Shown piece after piece: positions 32,755 to 41,229 of a DNA stretch of 64,000 nt. Position 1 is the first letter of the stretch. Each line of letters begins with the position of its first letter. A model generated the notes under the pieces. That model searched no databases. It was given only the letters and a program-made list of their open reading frames with translations, and was not told the DNA's origin. A program made the translations under genes and the position numbers. Source of the stretch: Subdoligranulum sp. CAG:314 (GTDB taxonomy: Bacteria > Bacillota > Clostridia > Christensenellales > CAG-314); NCBI GenBank assembly GCA_000437915.1, contig FR901000.1, forward strand, positions 31,773-95,772, written 5' to 3'.

Positions 32755-33339
32755 TTAATATATAAATATTTCATCTTCAAAAGGCGTGTACTCCACTGTT
32801 TTTTTATTATACCTTACCGTTAAAGCATCAATTTCTCCCAATTCATCCCGTTCTATTCCCAATATACAAACAAAGTGCTTGTTTTCCCCTTCGGGCAATA
32901 AGAGATTGGCGTCGTTAAATAATACATCTAAATCAATAACCAAAGAATTTTTTTCCTTGGTCAATTTCTTTACTTCTACTCTCTTTATCGGCTCGATGTT
33001 GGTGCTCCATTTTTTAACTATTATTACGAGAGAATTATTTGAAAAATATTGTCGGTCGTATCCGTCCAAAACTTCATTCAGCCTTGCATCGCTTTTTTGA
33101 GCGTCAACCGTCTCATCCCCAAGCCATCCTGCAGAATTGCGAAACGCATTTAAATCTTCAAGCGAATTGAGCAAAACCTCAGGTTGCAAATACTCTGGAT
33201 ATTCCTGTATATCAACATGCCCTCCCCGAAATTTAAAGCTCACCTTATTGGAACAGCCTGTCAAAAACATTGAACAAGCGAGAACTATCGCCACTGCCAA
33301 AATTATTTTTTTGCCAAAATCGACTTTTATTTTAATCAT
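32755..33339 (-). CDS. putative lipoprotein, unknown function (small secreted cluster, gene 3)
   Basis: 194 residues from ATG 33339 (AAAGGAAG upstream). The signal peptide ends in a lipobox, FLTGC (C29). The mature part is a compact alpha/beta domain with a hydrophobic strand SNNSLVIIVKKW and a long C-terminal strand run. It shares a layout with the neighbouring 189-residue lipoprotein (central LNEVLDGYDRQYFSNNSLVII compared with LNQILRNYDEDFFDKKILVFA), so they are likely paralogues. The region is very AT-rich. Confidence 0.8.
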   Translation of the reverse strand: MIKIKVDFGKKIILAVAIVLACSMFLTGCSNKVSFKFRGGHVDIQEYPEYLQPEVLLNSLEDLNAFRNSAGWLGDETVDAQKSDARLNEVLDGYDRQYFSNNSLVIIVKKWSTNIEPIKRVEVKKLTKEKNSLVIDLDVLFNDANLLLPEGENKHFVCILGIERDELGEIDALTVRYNKKTVEYTPFEDEIFIY

Positions 33340-33427
33340 TTTTTCTTCCTTTAAATGCAATAAAAAAGAAAAGCATTGTTTGTTAAACGCAATATCCCTA
33401 TTCTTTCGTTTTTCAAATTTCCCTCTC

Positions 33428-33997
33428 TTATAAAATATTAAAATTGTAAATCGTATATTCGCTTTCTATATATCGATATTTTAAATCGGAACGATTAATT
33501 TCAGCTAAAATTACCCACTGTTCGCTAGGCATAACCATAGGTGTTGCAATAAATCCTGCATTGTAATCAATATCCAGCTCTATCCGTATACAATGCTCAA
33601 CTAACTTTATTGATTTTAAAGTTATACCTTTGATTTGATAAGGACAACCGGTATAAATCGCAAAAACCAAAATCTTTTTATCAAAAAAGTCTTCGTCATA
33701 GTTCCGTAAAATTTGGTTTAATTCTCTTTCGCTATCTTCTTCGATACTTTCTTCAAATGCAGTAATATTTACGCGGCTACAATAAATTATCAGAGATTCA
33801 AAAAATTTTATAGAACTTTCGCCTCTGTAATAGTTACTATAATTTGCTTTACAATAGCTTCCGCTGTAACGTATTTCGTATTTGACGTTTATCGCTTCTT
33901 TTTCTTCGGGGGTACACCCGCACAGAAAACACATACACAGCAACAATAAAAGAGCTACCGCAACAATCGACTTTACTTTGTTTATTTTTTTGTTCAT
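33428..33997 (-). CDS. putative lipoprotein, unknown function (small secreted cluster, gene 2)
   Basis: 189 residues; signal peptide with repeated Cys (CMCFLCGC), lipobox LCGC with lipidated C28. The mature domain has the same core as the next gene (ELNQILRNYDEDFFDKKILVFAI, then a beta-rich half), supporting a common origin. The first 25 residues are nearly identical to those of the 214-residue neighbour upstream. AGAGGGAGAAAG upstream fits a ribosome binding site. Confidence 0.8.
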   Translation of the reverse strand: MNKKINKVKSIVAVALLLLLCMCFLCGCTPEEKEAINVKYEIRYSGSYCKANYSNYYRGESSIKFFESLIIYCSRVNITAFEESIEEDSERELNQILRNYDEDFFDKKILVFAIYTGCPYQIKGITLKSIKLVEHCIRIELDIDYNAGFIATPMVMPSEQWVILAEINRSDLKYRYIESEYTIYNFNIL

Positions 33998-34032
33998 ATA
34001 CTTTCTCCCTCTGTTTTAATTTTATTGTCGAA

Positions 34033-34677
34033 TCATAAATCAAAATATTTTTTACCAATGAAATATATGCATTCACATGCCTGCGCAGTTTCCGGTTGAC
34101 CGCTTTGAAAAGGGAATTTTTCACCTGAAATCAAATTGACAAAATCTTCTCCTGTTTTGATTGCCGGTATATAATAACAGTCTTCACTTTCTAAAAGATA
34201 ATACTTAGCGTTGCCTGCATTCGCTACATAAAACGGACTTCTGTCGTAAACTATTTTGTTGCCATCTTCATCCAAAATCCACTCTTGCTCGGACGTAGTT
34301 GGATTTAAAGTATAAGGACTCCAAGTGCGAATAATTGTTGAGTTGGATAATGTGTACATACTTGTCCTAAATCCCAACCAACCGAAAACTTTGTTCAACT
34401 CGTCGCCCACAAGAACATATAAATAACCGTAGGGCTCAAATTCCACCAAAAAAATATTCAGCATCCCATTTTCGTTATAAAGCGGTTTTATTTCAAAGCC
34501 CGTCCGTTTGCCATTGTCCTCCGCCATAAATCTTTTTTCTATACGCTCGGACATCCTCTGAATATGTTGTTCTGTAGTATAGTCGCTTGCCTGACGCGCG
34601 TGCCCCCAAACAAAACACATACACAGCGAAAACAAAAGGACTAACGCGACAATCGACTTTACTTTTATTTTGTTCAT
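34033..34677 (-). CDS. secreted protein, unknown function (small secreted cluster, gene 1)
   Basis: 214 residues with a strong ribosome binding site (GGGAGGAGG). The signal peptide (MNKIKVKSIVALVLLFSLCM) aligns with that of the next gene, but the lipobox Cys is replaced: VWGH instead of LCGC (His at residue 26). The protein would therefore be released or anchored by the helix. The mature part is unlike the other two (QHIQRMSERIEKRF, then a beta-rich middle and a tail with ECIYF). It heads the three-gene AT-rich cluster. Confidence 0.75.
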   Translation of the reverse strand: MNKIKVKSIVALVLLFSLCMCFVWGHARQASDYTTEQHIQRMSERIEKRFMAEDNGKRTGFEIKPLYNENGMLNIFLVEFEPYGYLYVLVGDELNKVFGWLGFRTSMYTLSNSTIIRTWSPYTLNPTTSEQEWILDEDGNKIVYDRSPFYVANAGNAKYYLLESEDCYYIPAIKTGEDFVNLISGEKFPFQSGQPETAQACECIYFIGKKYFDL

Positions 34678-34762
34678 TTAGCCTCCTCCCTGAATTTTTA
34701 ATCAGATAAACCAAATCCCGTTGTGCAAAATCCTTTACGCTCCCCCGACGCGATTTTAAATC

Positions 34763-34806
34763 AAATAAAAACCGCAACACAAACCAAAACGGTCGGTTGC
34801 GGTAAA
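34763..34806 (-). terminator. candidate terminator downstream of fumC
   Basis: ACCGCAAC/GTTGCGGT stem with a 20-nt AT/GC loop, followed on the minus strand by TTTTTATTT. It separates fumC from the secreted cluster. Confidence 0.6.
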
Positions 34807-34947
34807 CAGACGTAAAAATCGGGTTAAATTTTTCAGGCGGACGTCATTTCGGGCAGAACTTTAATACCGTCTTTGCAGTTATCTTACCACACATATTAAA
34901 GTAAGTCAACGAATTTATATCCGAGTTGTTTCAGCGTTTTTTTCGCC

Positions 34948-36306
34948 TTATTGCGGCTGCGTGGCTTTTTCAATCGCCTTGTCGAACTGCTCCTCCGTGA
35001 GAAATCCAAGTTTAAGCGCCGCCTGTTTGAGCGTCAATCCCTCTTTCCGCGCGGTTTTGACAATAAAAGCCGCACGGTCGTAGCCCACGACGGGAGAAAG
35101 GGCTGTCGCAAGCATAAGGTTTTTGTCCAGATTGTCCTTCATTCTGCGCTCGTTCGGAACAATGCCCGCGACGCAATTTTTGTCAAAGCTTTCAGCCGCC
35201 TGCGCAAGCAGGTTGATGCTTTCGATTGCCTTAAAGGCAATGACGGGCATACAGGCGTTAAGCTGCAGCTGTCCCAGCGCGCACGCCGCAGTAATCGTCT
35301 GATGATTGCCGAAAACCTCGCAGCACACCATAATCATTGCCTCGCATTGAGTAGGATTTACCTTGCCGGGCATAATCGAGCTGCCCGGTTCGTTTGCGGG
35401 CAAGGATATTTCCGCTATGCCCGTGTCGGGGCCGCAGGCAAGGAATCTGACATCGCCCGCGATTTTCAGCAAATCGGCTGCAAGCGTATTCAGCGCGCCG
35501 TGAAAATTGAGCGCCGCGTTTTTTGAGGACAGCCCCGCGAATTTGTCCTTTGCCGGCACAAAAGGCAAACCGTATATTTCGGAAAGACACTTTACCGCCG
35601 CCCTGTCAAAGCCTGCGGGCGCGTTCAGTCCCGTGCCCACGGCGGTGCCGCCCAAAGGAAGAGCGTAAAGATACTTCATGCTGTCGTCAATCATCGACAG
35701 GTCGTTTTCAATCAACGTCTCAAACGCGCCCAGCTCGCTGCCGAAAGTCACGGGAGTGGCGTCCTGCAAGTGAGTGCGCCCCGATTTGACAATACCGCCG
35801 TACTTTTTCTTTAAACCTCCGAATGAGGCTGCAAGGCTTTTGAGGGCGGGACGAAGACGCGTGCAGTACAGCTCCGCGCAGCAGACGTGTATTGCGGTAG
35901 GAAACACGTCGTTGGTGCTCTGCGACATATTGACCTTGTCGTTTGCGTGAGCCTGAACGCCGTTTTGACTGCACAGACGGGAAATAACCTCGTTGAGGTT
36001 CATGTTGGTCTGCGTTCCGCTGCCCGTCTGAAAAACCACAAGCGGAAACATATCGTCCGCGCCGCCCGACAAAATCAACTCGCACGCCGCAACGATTGCC
36101 CGCTCGGTTTTCGCGTCAAGCACGCCAAGCCGCGCGTTTGCCTTTGCCGCCGCCTTTTTGACGTTGGCAAGCGCATAGACAAGCTCCTTGGGCATTTGTT
36201 GCCCGATGCGGAAATTCCTGCGGCTGCGCTCGGTCTGCGCGCCCCACAAAGCGCCGCTTTCTATTTCTATTTCTCCGAAACTGTCTTTTTCCTTTCTGTA
36301 ATCCAT
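34948..36306 (-). CDS. fumC: fumarate hydratase class II
   Basis: Interconverts fumarate and malate. 452 residues from ATG 36306 (GAGGTATTT upstream). It has the class II signature GSSIMPGKVNPTQCE, substrate-site SGRTHLQDATPVTFG and the N-terminal DSFGEIEIESGALWGAQTERS. The closely related aspartate ammonia-lyase is less likely because of the TPVTFG and TQCEAMIMV forms. Fumarate also arises from the purB reaction, but the gene is transcribed separately. Confidence 0.92.
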   Translation of the reverse strand: MDYRKEKDSFGEIEIESGALWGAQTERSRRNFRIGQQMPKELVYALANVKKAAAKANARLGVLDAKTERAIVAACELILSGGADDMFPLVVFQTGSGTQTNMNLNEVISRLCSQNGVQAHANDKVNMSQSTNDVFPTAIHVCCAELYCTRLRPALKSLAASFGGLKKKYGGIVKSGRTHLQDATPVTFGSELGAFETLIENDLSMIDDSMKYLYALPLGGTAVGTGLNAPAGFDRAAVKCLSEIYGLPFVPAKDKFAGLSSKNAALNFHGALNTLAADLLKIAGDVRFLACGPDTGIAEISLPANEPGSSIMPGKVNPTQCEAMIMVCCEVFGNHQTITAACALGQLQLNACMPVIAFKAIESINLLAQAAESFDKNCVAGIVPNERRMKDNLDKNLMLATALSPVVGYDRAAFIVKTARKEGLTLKQAALKLGFLTEEQFDKAIEKATQPQ

Positions 36307-36371
36307 AAATACCTCGCGGCAATTATACCACAAAAGCGCGCCTCCTTCAACCGCAGGGACGCTCAAAACAA

Positions 36372-36398
36372 AAAAGCCGTCTTTGTACGACGGCTTTT
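36372..36398 (-). terminator. terminator of the ribosomal protein operon (after rplL)
   Basis: AAGCCGTC/GACGGCTT stem followed on the minus strand by TTTTTG. Confidence 0.85.
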
Positions 36399-36408
36399 CG
36401 ATAAATGC

Positions 36409-36783
36409 TTATTTTAGCTCCGCAACAGCTCCCGCTTCCTTGAGCTTTGCGACCATCTGTTCGGCAAGCTCCTTGGGCTGAGCTTCTTTGATTGTGGAAG
36501 GAGCGCTTTCCACCATGTTTTTCGCTTCCACGAGTCCGAGACCGGTTAGCTCTCTGACAACCTTGATGACGTTGAGTTTGCTCGCGCCGATTTCCTTCAA
36601 AACGACGTCGAACTCCGTCTTTTCCTCTGCGGGAGCCGCAGCCGCTCCGCCTGCCGCGGGACCGGCAACCGCGACCGCAGCCGCGCTTACGCCGAATTCG
36701 TTTTCTATTGCTTTTACAAGCTCGTTGAGTTCAAGAACGCTGAGCGCCTTTATATCTTCTATAAATTTTGCAATATCTGCCAT
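36409..36783 (-). CDS. rplL: 50S ribosomal protein L7/L12
   Basis: 124 residues; N-terminal dimerisation helices (IAKFIEDIKALSVLELNELV), an Ala-rich hinge (AAAVAVAGPAAGGAAAAPAE) and the C-terminal factor-binding domain (KTEFDVVLKEIGASKLNVIK, LGLVEAKNMVESAP). It forms the stalk of the large subunit with L10, encoded next door. Length is normal. Confidence 0.97.
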   Translation of the reverse strand: MADIAKFIEDIKALSVLELNELVKAIENEFGVSAAAVAVAGPAAGGAAAAPAEEKTEFDVVLKEIGASKLNVIKVVRELTGLGLVEAKNMVESAPSTIKEAQPKELAEQMVAKLKEAGAVAELK

Positions 36784-36840
36784 TTTTTTAATCTCCTTTA
36801 AATTTTTTCCGCGGTTTTCCGCTTTTTTTAAATTACGCGA

Positions 36841-37332
36841 TTAAGCGCTTTGTTTTTCCGCAACTGCATTGAGGGCGATTGCGAGACCCTGTATGGGAGC
36901 GTTGAGCACGTTTGCCAACATTCCGTAAAGAACCTGTTTGCCGGGAATTTTCGCCAAAGCCTGCACCGTCTTGTCGTCGACGTAAGCCTTGTCCATCATT
37001 CCGCACTTAATGGACATAACCTTGTACTTGTCTATGCCCTCGCTGACAACCTTTGCGGGCGCGATTGCGTCGTCGTAAGATATGGCGATTGCGGTAGGTC
37101 CGTTGAGCGCGGCGTCGAAATCCTTGTAACCAAGCTCGTTGAGAGCTATCCTGACCAGCGTGTTTTTAAGCACCTTGTACTCTACGTTCGCCTTTCTGAA
37201 CTCGGCGCGGAATTCGGTATCCTTTTCCACCGTGAGTCCTTTGTAATCGATAATGACAAACGAAGCGCATCTTTCAAACTTTTCTTTGAGGTCGTCTATG
37301 ATTGCTCTCTTTGCGATTTGACTCTCTCTCAT
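36841..37332 (-). CDS. rplJ: 50S ribosomal protein L10
   Basis: 163 residues from ATG 37332 (AAAGGAGG upstream), starting MRESQIAKRAIIDDLKEKFE. The longer frame upstream covers the L10 leader and is not coding. L10 anchors L7/L12 dimers and represses its own operon by binding the leader RNA. rplL follows after a 57-nt gap. Confidence 0.97.
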   Translation of the reverse strand: MRESQIAKRAIIDDLKEKFERCASFVIIDYKGLTVEKDTEFRAEFRKANVEYKVLKNTLVRIALNELGYKDFDAALNGPTAIAISYDDAIAPAKVVSEGIDKYKVMSIKCGMMDKAYVDDKTVQALAKIPGKQVLYGMLANVLNAPIQGLAIALNAVAEKQSA

Positions 37333-37373
37333 CTGATTTCCTCCTTTAAATATTTTGCCGGGAAAAACCCCGT

Positions 37374-37478
37374 ATAAAAACCCTTGCACTAACAAAAGTA
37401 CAAGGGTCGGAAGAACTTTTACCGTCTTGTACCTCGGCAAGATTTGCTGTCACTTGCTGTCTTTGGTCAAGGGAATTT
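37374..37478 (-). ncRNA. L10 leader (ribosomal protein leader RNA)
   Basis: The minus strand shows the conserved leader: GACCAAAGACAGCAAGTGA, then AAATCTTGCCGAGGT, and finally the hairpin ACCCTTGTAC/GTGCAAGGGT followed by TTTTTAT (about 37374-37407). In Firmicutes this RNA binds L10(L12)4 and attenuates rplJ-rplL transcription. The match is to the remembered family consensus. Confidence 0.88.
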
Positions 37479-37485
37479 ATTTTGT

Positions 37486-38175
37486 TTAAGCGGTGCGGTA
37501 ATTGACCTTTATGCCGGGTCCCATCGTCGAAGAAACGGTGACGCTTTTGACATAAGTGCCTTTTGCCGCCGCAGGCTTCGCCTTGATGATGGCGTCCATG
37601 ATTGTGGAAAGGTTTTCCATAAGCTTCTCTTTGCCGAAGCTCTTTTTGCCGAATATGACGTGGCATATTGCGGTTTTGTCCACTCTGTACTCCACTTTAC
37701 CTGCTTTGACGTCGTTTATGGCTTTTGTTATATCCTGAGTTACCGTGCCGCTCTTGGGGTTGGGCATCAGTCCCTTAGGGCCGAGAAGCTTACCTATACG
37801 GCCTACAAGTCCCATCATATCGGGGCTTGTGATGCAGACGTCGAAATCAAACCAGTTTTCGGTCTGAATCTTCTGTATGATTTCCTCCGCGCCGACGAAG
37901 TCCGCTCCCGCCTTGGTCGCTTCGTCCGCTTTTTCGCCCTTGGCTATGACAAGAACGCGGACGGTTTTGCCCGTTCCGTTGGGAAGAACCACAACGCCTC
38001 TGACCTGTTGGTCGGCATGACGGGGGTCAACACCCAATCTCACGTGCAGCTCCATGGTTTCGTCAAACTTGGCTTTCGCCGTCTGGAGAGCCAATTCTAT
38101 CGCCTCTCCCGTTTCATACTGTTTGGACCTGTCTATGAGCTTTGCGCTCTCTACGTATCTTTTACCCTTTTTCAT
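37486..38175 (-). CDS. rplA: 50S ribosomal protein L1
   Basis: 229 residues from ATG 38175 (GAGGAGG upstream). Family segments: MKKGKRYVESAKLIDR, RGVVVLPNGTGKTVRVLVIA, MGLVGRIGKLLGPKGLMPNP. L1 binds 23S rRNA at the L1 stalk and acts as a translational repressor of rplK-rplA. It follows rplK by 13 nt. Confidence 0.97.
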   Translation of the reverse strand: MKKGKRYVESAKLIDRSKQYETGEAIELALQTAKAKFDETMELHVRLGVDPRHADQQVRGVVVLPNGTGKTVRVLVIAKGEKADEATKAGADFVGAEEIIQKIQTENWFDFDVCITSPDMMGLVGRIGKLLGPKGLMPNPKSGTVTQDITKAINDVKAGKVEYRVDKTAICHVIFGKKSFGKEKLMENLSTIMDAIIKAKPAAAKGTYVKSVTVSSTMGPGIKVNYRTA

Positions 38176-38188
38176 CGCAAAGCCCTCC

Positions 38189-38614
38189 TCAGTCAACCAC
38201 GACAATGCCCATGCTGCGGGCAGTGCCGGCTATCATGCTGCAAGCCGATTCCAAGGACGCCGCGTTGAGGTCTACCATTTTTGTCTTTGCTATTTCCTCA
38301 ATCTGCGCTTTGGTTATGTTGGCAACCTTTGTTTTGTTGGGAACCGCAGACGCCGTCTCGATGCCGCACGCTTTTTTAATCAGCACGGGCGCGGGAGGCG
38401 TTTTGAGCACAAACGAAAAGGACCTGTCCTGATAGATAGTGACAATAACGGGAATAATCAATCCCGCCTTGTCCGCGGTCTTTGCGTTGAACTCTTTGGT
38501 AAAGCCCGGAATGTTGATGCCGTGAGGTCCCAATGCGGAGCCTACGGGAGGCGCGGGCGTCGCTTTGCCCGCGGGCAGCTGCAATTTGACAACCGCCGTA
38601 ACTTTTTTCGCCAT
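38189..38614 (-). CDS. rplK: 50S ribosomal protein L11
   Basis: 141 residues from ATG 38614, AGGAG upstream. Starts MAKKVTAVVKLQLPAGKATP with the conserved PPVGSALGPHGINI and the C-terminal rRNA-binding domain. It forms the GTPase-associated centre. Normal length. Confidence 0.97.
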   Translation of the reverse strand: MAKKVTAVVKLQLPAGKATPAPPVGSALGPHGINIPGFTKEFNAKTADKAGLIIPVIVTIYQDRSFSFVLKTPPAPVLIKKACGIETASAVPNKTKVANITKAQIEEIAKTKMVDLNAASLESACSMIAGTARSMGIVVVD

Positions 38615-38674
38615 TTTTATCTCCTGATATGTGGTATTGATGAAACGCATGAAAATATTTACGTTTCTCCCACT

Positions 38675-38697
38675 CGGACGCTTTCAAAAAACGTCCG
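38675..38697. other. hairpin in the nusG-rplK spacer
   Basis: CGGACG/CGTCCG with an 11-nt AT-rich loop, in the 90 nt between nusG and rplK. No U run follows on the minus strand, so it may be a processing site or part of an L1-binding leader. Confidence 0.4.
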
Positions 38698-38704
38698 TAA
38701 AAAA

Positions 38705-39235
38705 CTATTTCAATGCCTCGACCTGCACAAAATCCATTTCGACGGCGGTCTCCCGTCCGAACATATTGAGCACAAGTCCCACCTTTTGGTGCGCGCGGTC
38801 GATTGATTTTATCACTCCGATAAGTCCCTCGAAAGGTCCGTTGACCACCTTTACACTGTCTCCGATTTCCATATCGAAATCGACAACGACCTCTTCGAGA
38901 CGCAGCCGTCTGACCTCGTCCTCGTCGAGAGGCCATGCCTTGCCCTGCGGACCGACAAAGCCGGTGACGCCGCGGCAGGTATATGTCAGCATATACCACA
39001 GCTGGGAGGAGTAAACCAGCTTTACGAAAACGTAACAAGGCATCGTCTTGTTTTCCACCGCTTTCTTTTTGCCGTTCTTTTCCTCTATGGTCTGCTCGGT
39101 AGGGATTTTTATGTCGAGAATCTGTTCTTGAAGATTGTTGTTTTCAATCATCTGTTCCAGATTTGCCTTGACTATATTTTCATATCCCGCATAGGTGTGC
39201 AGAATATACCACTTGGCTTCCTTGTTTTCGCTCAT
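38705..39235 (-). CDS. nusG: transcription termination/antitermination protein NusG
   Basis: 176 residues; NGN domain (KWYILHTYAGYENIVKANLE; MPCYVFVKLVYSSQLWYML) and C-terminal KOW domain (GDSVKVVNGPFEGLIGVIKS). It binds RNA polymerase and links it to Rho or ribosomes. It lies 13 nt after secE. Confidence 0.97.
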   Translation of the reverse strand: MSENKEAKWYILHTYAGYENIVKANLEQMIENNNLQEQILDIKIPTEQTIEEKNGKKKAVENKTMPCYVFVKLVYSSQLWYMLTYTCRGVTGFVGPQGKAWPLDEDEVRRLRLEEVVVDFDMEIGDSVKVVNGPFEGLIGVIKSIDRAHQKVGLVLNMFGRETAVEMDFVQVEALK

Positions 39236-39248
39236 TTCCCACCGATTT

Positions 39249-39479
39249 TTACGACACGCCCGTAAGCGCTTTGAGCGCTGCAGAAAGACCGAAATCGGCG
39301 GCGCCGATAATCAACGTAAAGAATATAACGACAGCCAAAACGATACCCGTATTTTTTACGACGGTCGCAAAGGACGGCCACGTGACCTTTTTAAGTTCAG
39401 ACGCGCTCTTACCCAAAAAATTGCCGAAACGTCTGAATACGTTGGGCTTTTTATTGCCGACTTGATTGTTTTTCGCCAT
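39249..39479 (-). CDS. secE: preprotein translocase subunit SecE
   Basis: 76 residues, the short single-spanning Gram-positive form: amphipathic helix SASELKKVTWPSFATVVKNT (about 29-48) followed by one transmembrane segment (GIVLAVVIFFTLIIGAADFG). It clamps SecY. Position between rpmG and nusG is the standard order. Confidence 0.95.
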   Translation of the reverse strand: MAKNNQVGNKKPNVFRRFGNFLGKSASELKKVTWPSFATVVKNTGIVLAVVIFFTLIIGAADFGLSAALKALTGVS

Positions 39480-39522
39480 AGTTCAACCCTCTTTCAGTTG
39501 GCGCAAGGTTGTCCAATTAAAA

Positions 39523-39690
39523 TTATTTGGCTTCCTTGTGCGCGGTGTGTTTTTTGCAGAATCTGCAATATTTGTTAAGCTCCAGTCTGTCGGTGGTGTT
39601 CTTTTTGTTTTTGTAACCGTCGTAGTTACGTTGTTTACACTCCGTGCAAGCCAAAGTTATCTTAACTCTGTTGCCCTTGGTATTAGCCAT
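39523..39690 (-). CDS. rpmG: 50S ribosomal protein L33, zinc-binding form
   Basis: A 55-residue ORF, MANTKGNRVKITLACTEC..., ending HTAHKEAK. Four cysteines (15, 18, 42, 45) form the C+ zinc site. TAGGAGAT precedes the ATG. Its position as first gene before secE-nusG matches other Firmicutes. Confidence 0.95.
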   Translation of the reverse strand: MANTKGNRVKITLACTECKQRNYDGYKNKKNTTDRLELNKYCRFCKKHTAHKEAK

Positions 39691-39751
39691 CGTACTATCT
39701 CCTAAAATTTTTCAGTGCAAAAATTTGCACCCCTTAAAAGAGTGCTTGTTT

Positions 39752-39780
39752 ATGTTAGCAAAGACCGAAGGTTTTGTCAA
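39752..39780 (-). promoter_or_regulatory. sigma-A promoter of the rpmG-secE-nusG-rplKAJL operon
   Basis: TTGACA (39775-39780), a 17-bp spacer and TAACAT (39752-39757) on the minus strand. Confidence 0.8.
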
Positions 39781-39862
39781 GCAAAAAATCGGACAAAACC
39801 CAAAAAAAACGCTTTTTCCCAGATATTTTTTTCCGACGGCGGCAAACGTCCGAGCTTTGCCG

Positions 39863-39895
39863 AAAAAAGTCCGCAGACGCAACGTCTGCGGACTT
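39863..39895 (-). terminator. terminator of tuf
   Basis: 13-bp stem AAGTCCGCAGACG/CGTCTGCGGACTT with a 3-nt loop, followed on the minus strand by TTTTCGG. Confidence 0.88.
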
Positions 39896-39908
39896 TGTTT
39901 GAAAATTG

Positions 39909-41117
39909 TCAGTTGAGAATTTTGGTAACAACGCCGGAGCCGACCGTTCTGCCGCCTTCGCGAATTGCGAAGCGCAGTCCCTCTTCGATAGCGATGGGGG
40001 TGATGAGCTTGACGGTGATGGTGGTGTTGTCGCCGGGCATAACCATTTCAACGCCTTTCTGCAGCTCGATGGAGCCGGTAACGTCCGTGGTACGGAAATA
40101 GAACTGAGGACGATAGCCGTTGAAGAACGGGCTGTGACGACCGCCCTCTTCCTTGGTCAGAACGTATATCTGAGCCTCGAAATCCTTGTGGGGATGAATG
40201 GTGCCGGGCTTGGCGATAACCTGTCCTCTCTCCACTTCGTTTCTCTGAATACCTCTCAAAAGCAGACCTACGTTGTCGCCCGCATAAGCGACGTCCAAAA
40301 GCTTTCTGAACATTTCGACGCCTGTGACGACCGTCTTTTTGGGTTCGTCCTCCAAACCGACGATTTCAACGTTGTCAAGCGGCTTGATTTCGCCTCTCTC
40401 CACTCTGCCGGTTGCGACGGTGCCGCGTCCCGTGATGGTGAAAACGTCCTCGACAGGCATAAGGAAAGGCTTGTCCGTAGCTCTTTCGGGAGTAGGGATG
40501 TACTCGTCAACGGCCTTCATAAGCTCTTTTATGCAGTCGTAAACGGGGTCGGAGATGTCCTTGCCCTCGATGGCGGCGTCCATAGCGACCTTGGCGCTGC
40601 CCTTGATGACGGGAAGCGTGTCGCCGGGGAATCCGTACTTGGAGAGAAGCTCTCTGACTTCCATTTCGACCAGGTCGATAAGCTCGGGGTCGTCAACAAG
40701 GTCGGTCTTGTTCATGAACACGACGATGTAAGGAACGTTAACCTGTCTTGCGAGCAGGATGTGCTCTCTTGTCTGAGGCATGGGACCGTCGGCTGCGGAA
40801 ACGACGAGGATTGCGCCGTCCATCTGCGCCGCGCCGGTAATCATGTTTTTGACGTAGTCCGCGTGTCCCGGGCAGTCAACGTGCGCATAGTGGCGCGCGT
40901 CCGTCTGATATTCAACGTGAGCTGTGTTTATTGTGATGCCTCTCGCTTTCTCTTCGGGGGCCTTGTCGATTTGGTCATAACGCATAACTTCGGCTTTGCC
41001 TTGCATAGCCATAACCATGGTGATAGCCGCAGTCAAAGTGGTCTTGCCGTGGTCAACGTGACCTATGGTACCGATATTGACGTGGGGCTTGCTTCTGTCA
41101 AACTTTTGTTTTGCCAT
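39909..41117 (-). CDS. tuf: elongation factor Tu
   Basis: GTPase that carries aminoacyl-tRNA to the ribosome. 402 residues with P-loop GHVDHGKT (about 19-26), DCPGHADYVKNM (G3), NKTDLVDD (G4) and domain 2/3 features (GDNVGLLLRGI). AGTGGAGGA precedes the ATG. It is the last gene of the str cluster but also has its own promoter. Confidence 0.98.
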   Translation of the reverse strand: MAKQKFDRSKPHVNIGTIGHVDHGKTTLTAAITMVMAMQGKAEVMRYDQIDKAPEEKARGITINTAHVEYQTDARHYAHVDCPGHADYVKNMITGAAQMDGAILVVSAADGPMPQTREHILLARQVNVPYIVVFMNKTDLVDDPELIDLVEMEVRELLSKYGFPGDTLPVIKGSAKVAMDAAIEGKDISDPVYDCIKELMKAVDEYIPTPERATDKPFLMPVEDVFTITGRGTVATGRVERGEIKPLDNVEIVGLEDEPKKTVVTGVEMFRKLLDVAYAGDNVGLLLRGIQRNEVERGQVIAKPGTIHPHKDFEAQIYVLTKEEGGRHSPFFNGYRPQFYFRTTDVTGSIELQKGVEMVMPGDNTTITVKLITPIAIEEGLRFAIREGGRTVGSGVVTKILN

Positions 41118-41172
41118 TTTGAGTGTCCTCCACTAAAATTTTTAATTTGAAATTTTAATAAACTTTGCGTTT

Positions 41173-41201
41173 ATTATAATATAAGATAATTTTTTTTGCA
41201 A
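41173..41201 (-). promoter_or_regulatory. promoter of tuf
   Basis: TTGCAA (41196-41201), 17 bp and TATAAT (41173-41178) on the minus strand in the 112-nt fusA-tuf spacer. It allows tuf expression independent of fusA. Confidence 0.75.
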
Positions 41202-41229
41202 CTGTTTTTTTAACTTTGCGGCAGCGCTC

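Noticed and set aside
37333..37440. N-terminal extension of L10
   Set aside because: It coincides with the conserved L10 leader RNA; the downstream ATG has a strong SD site and matches L10 proteins.
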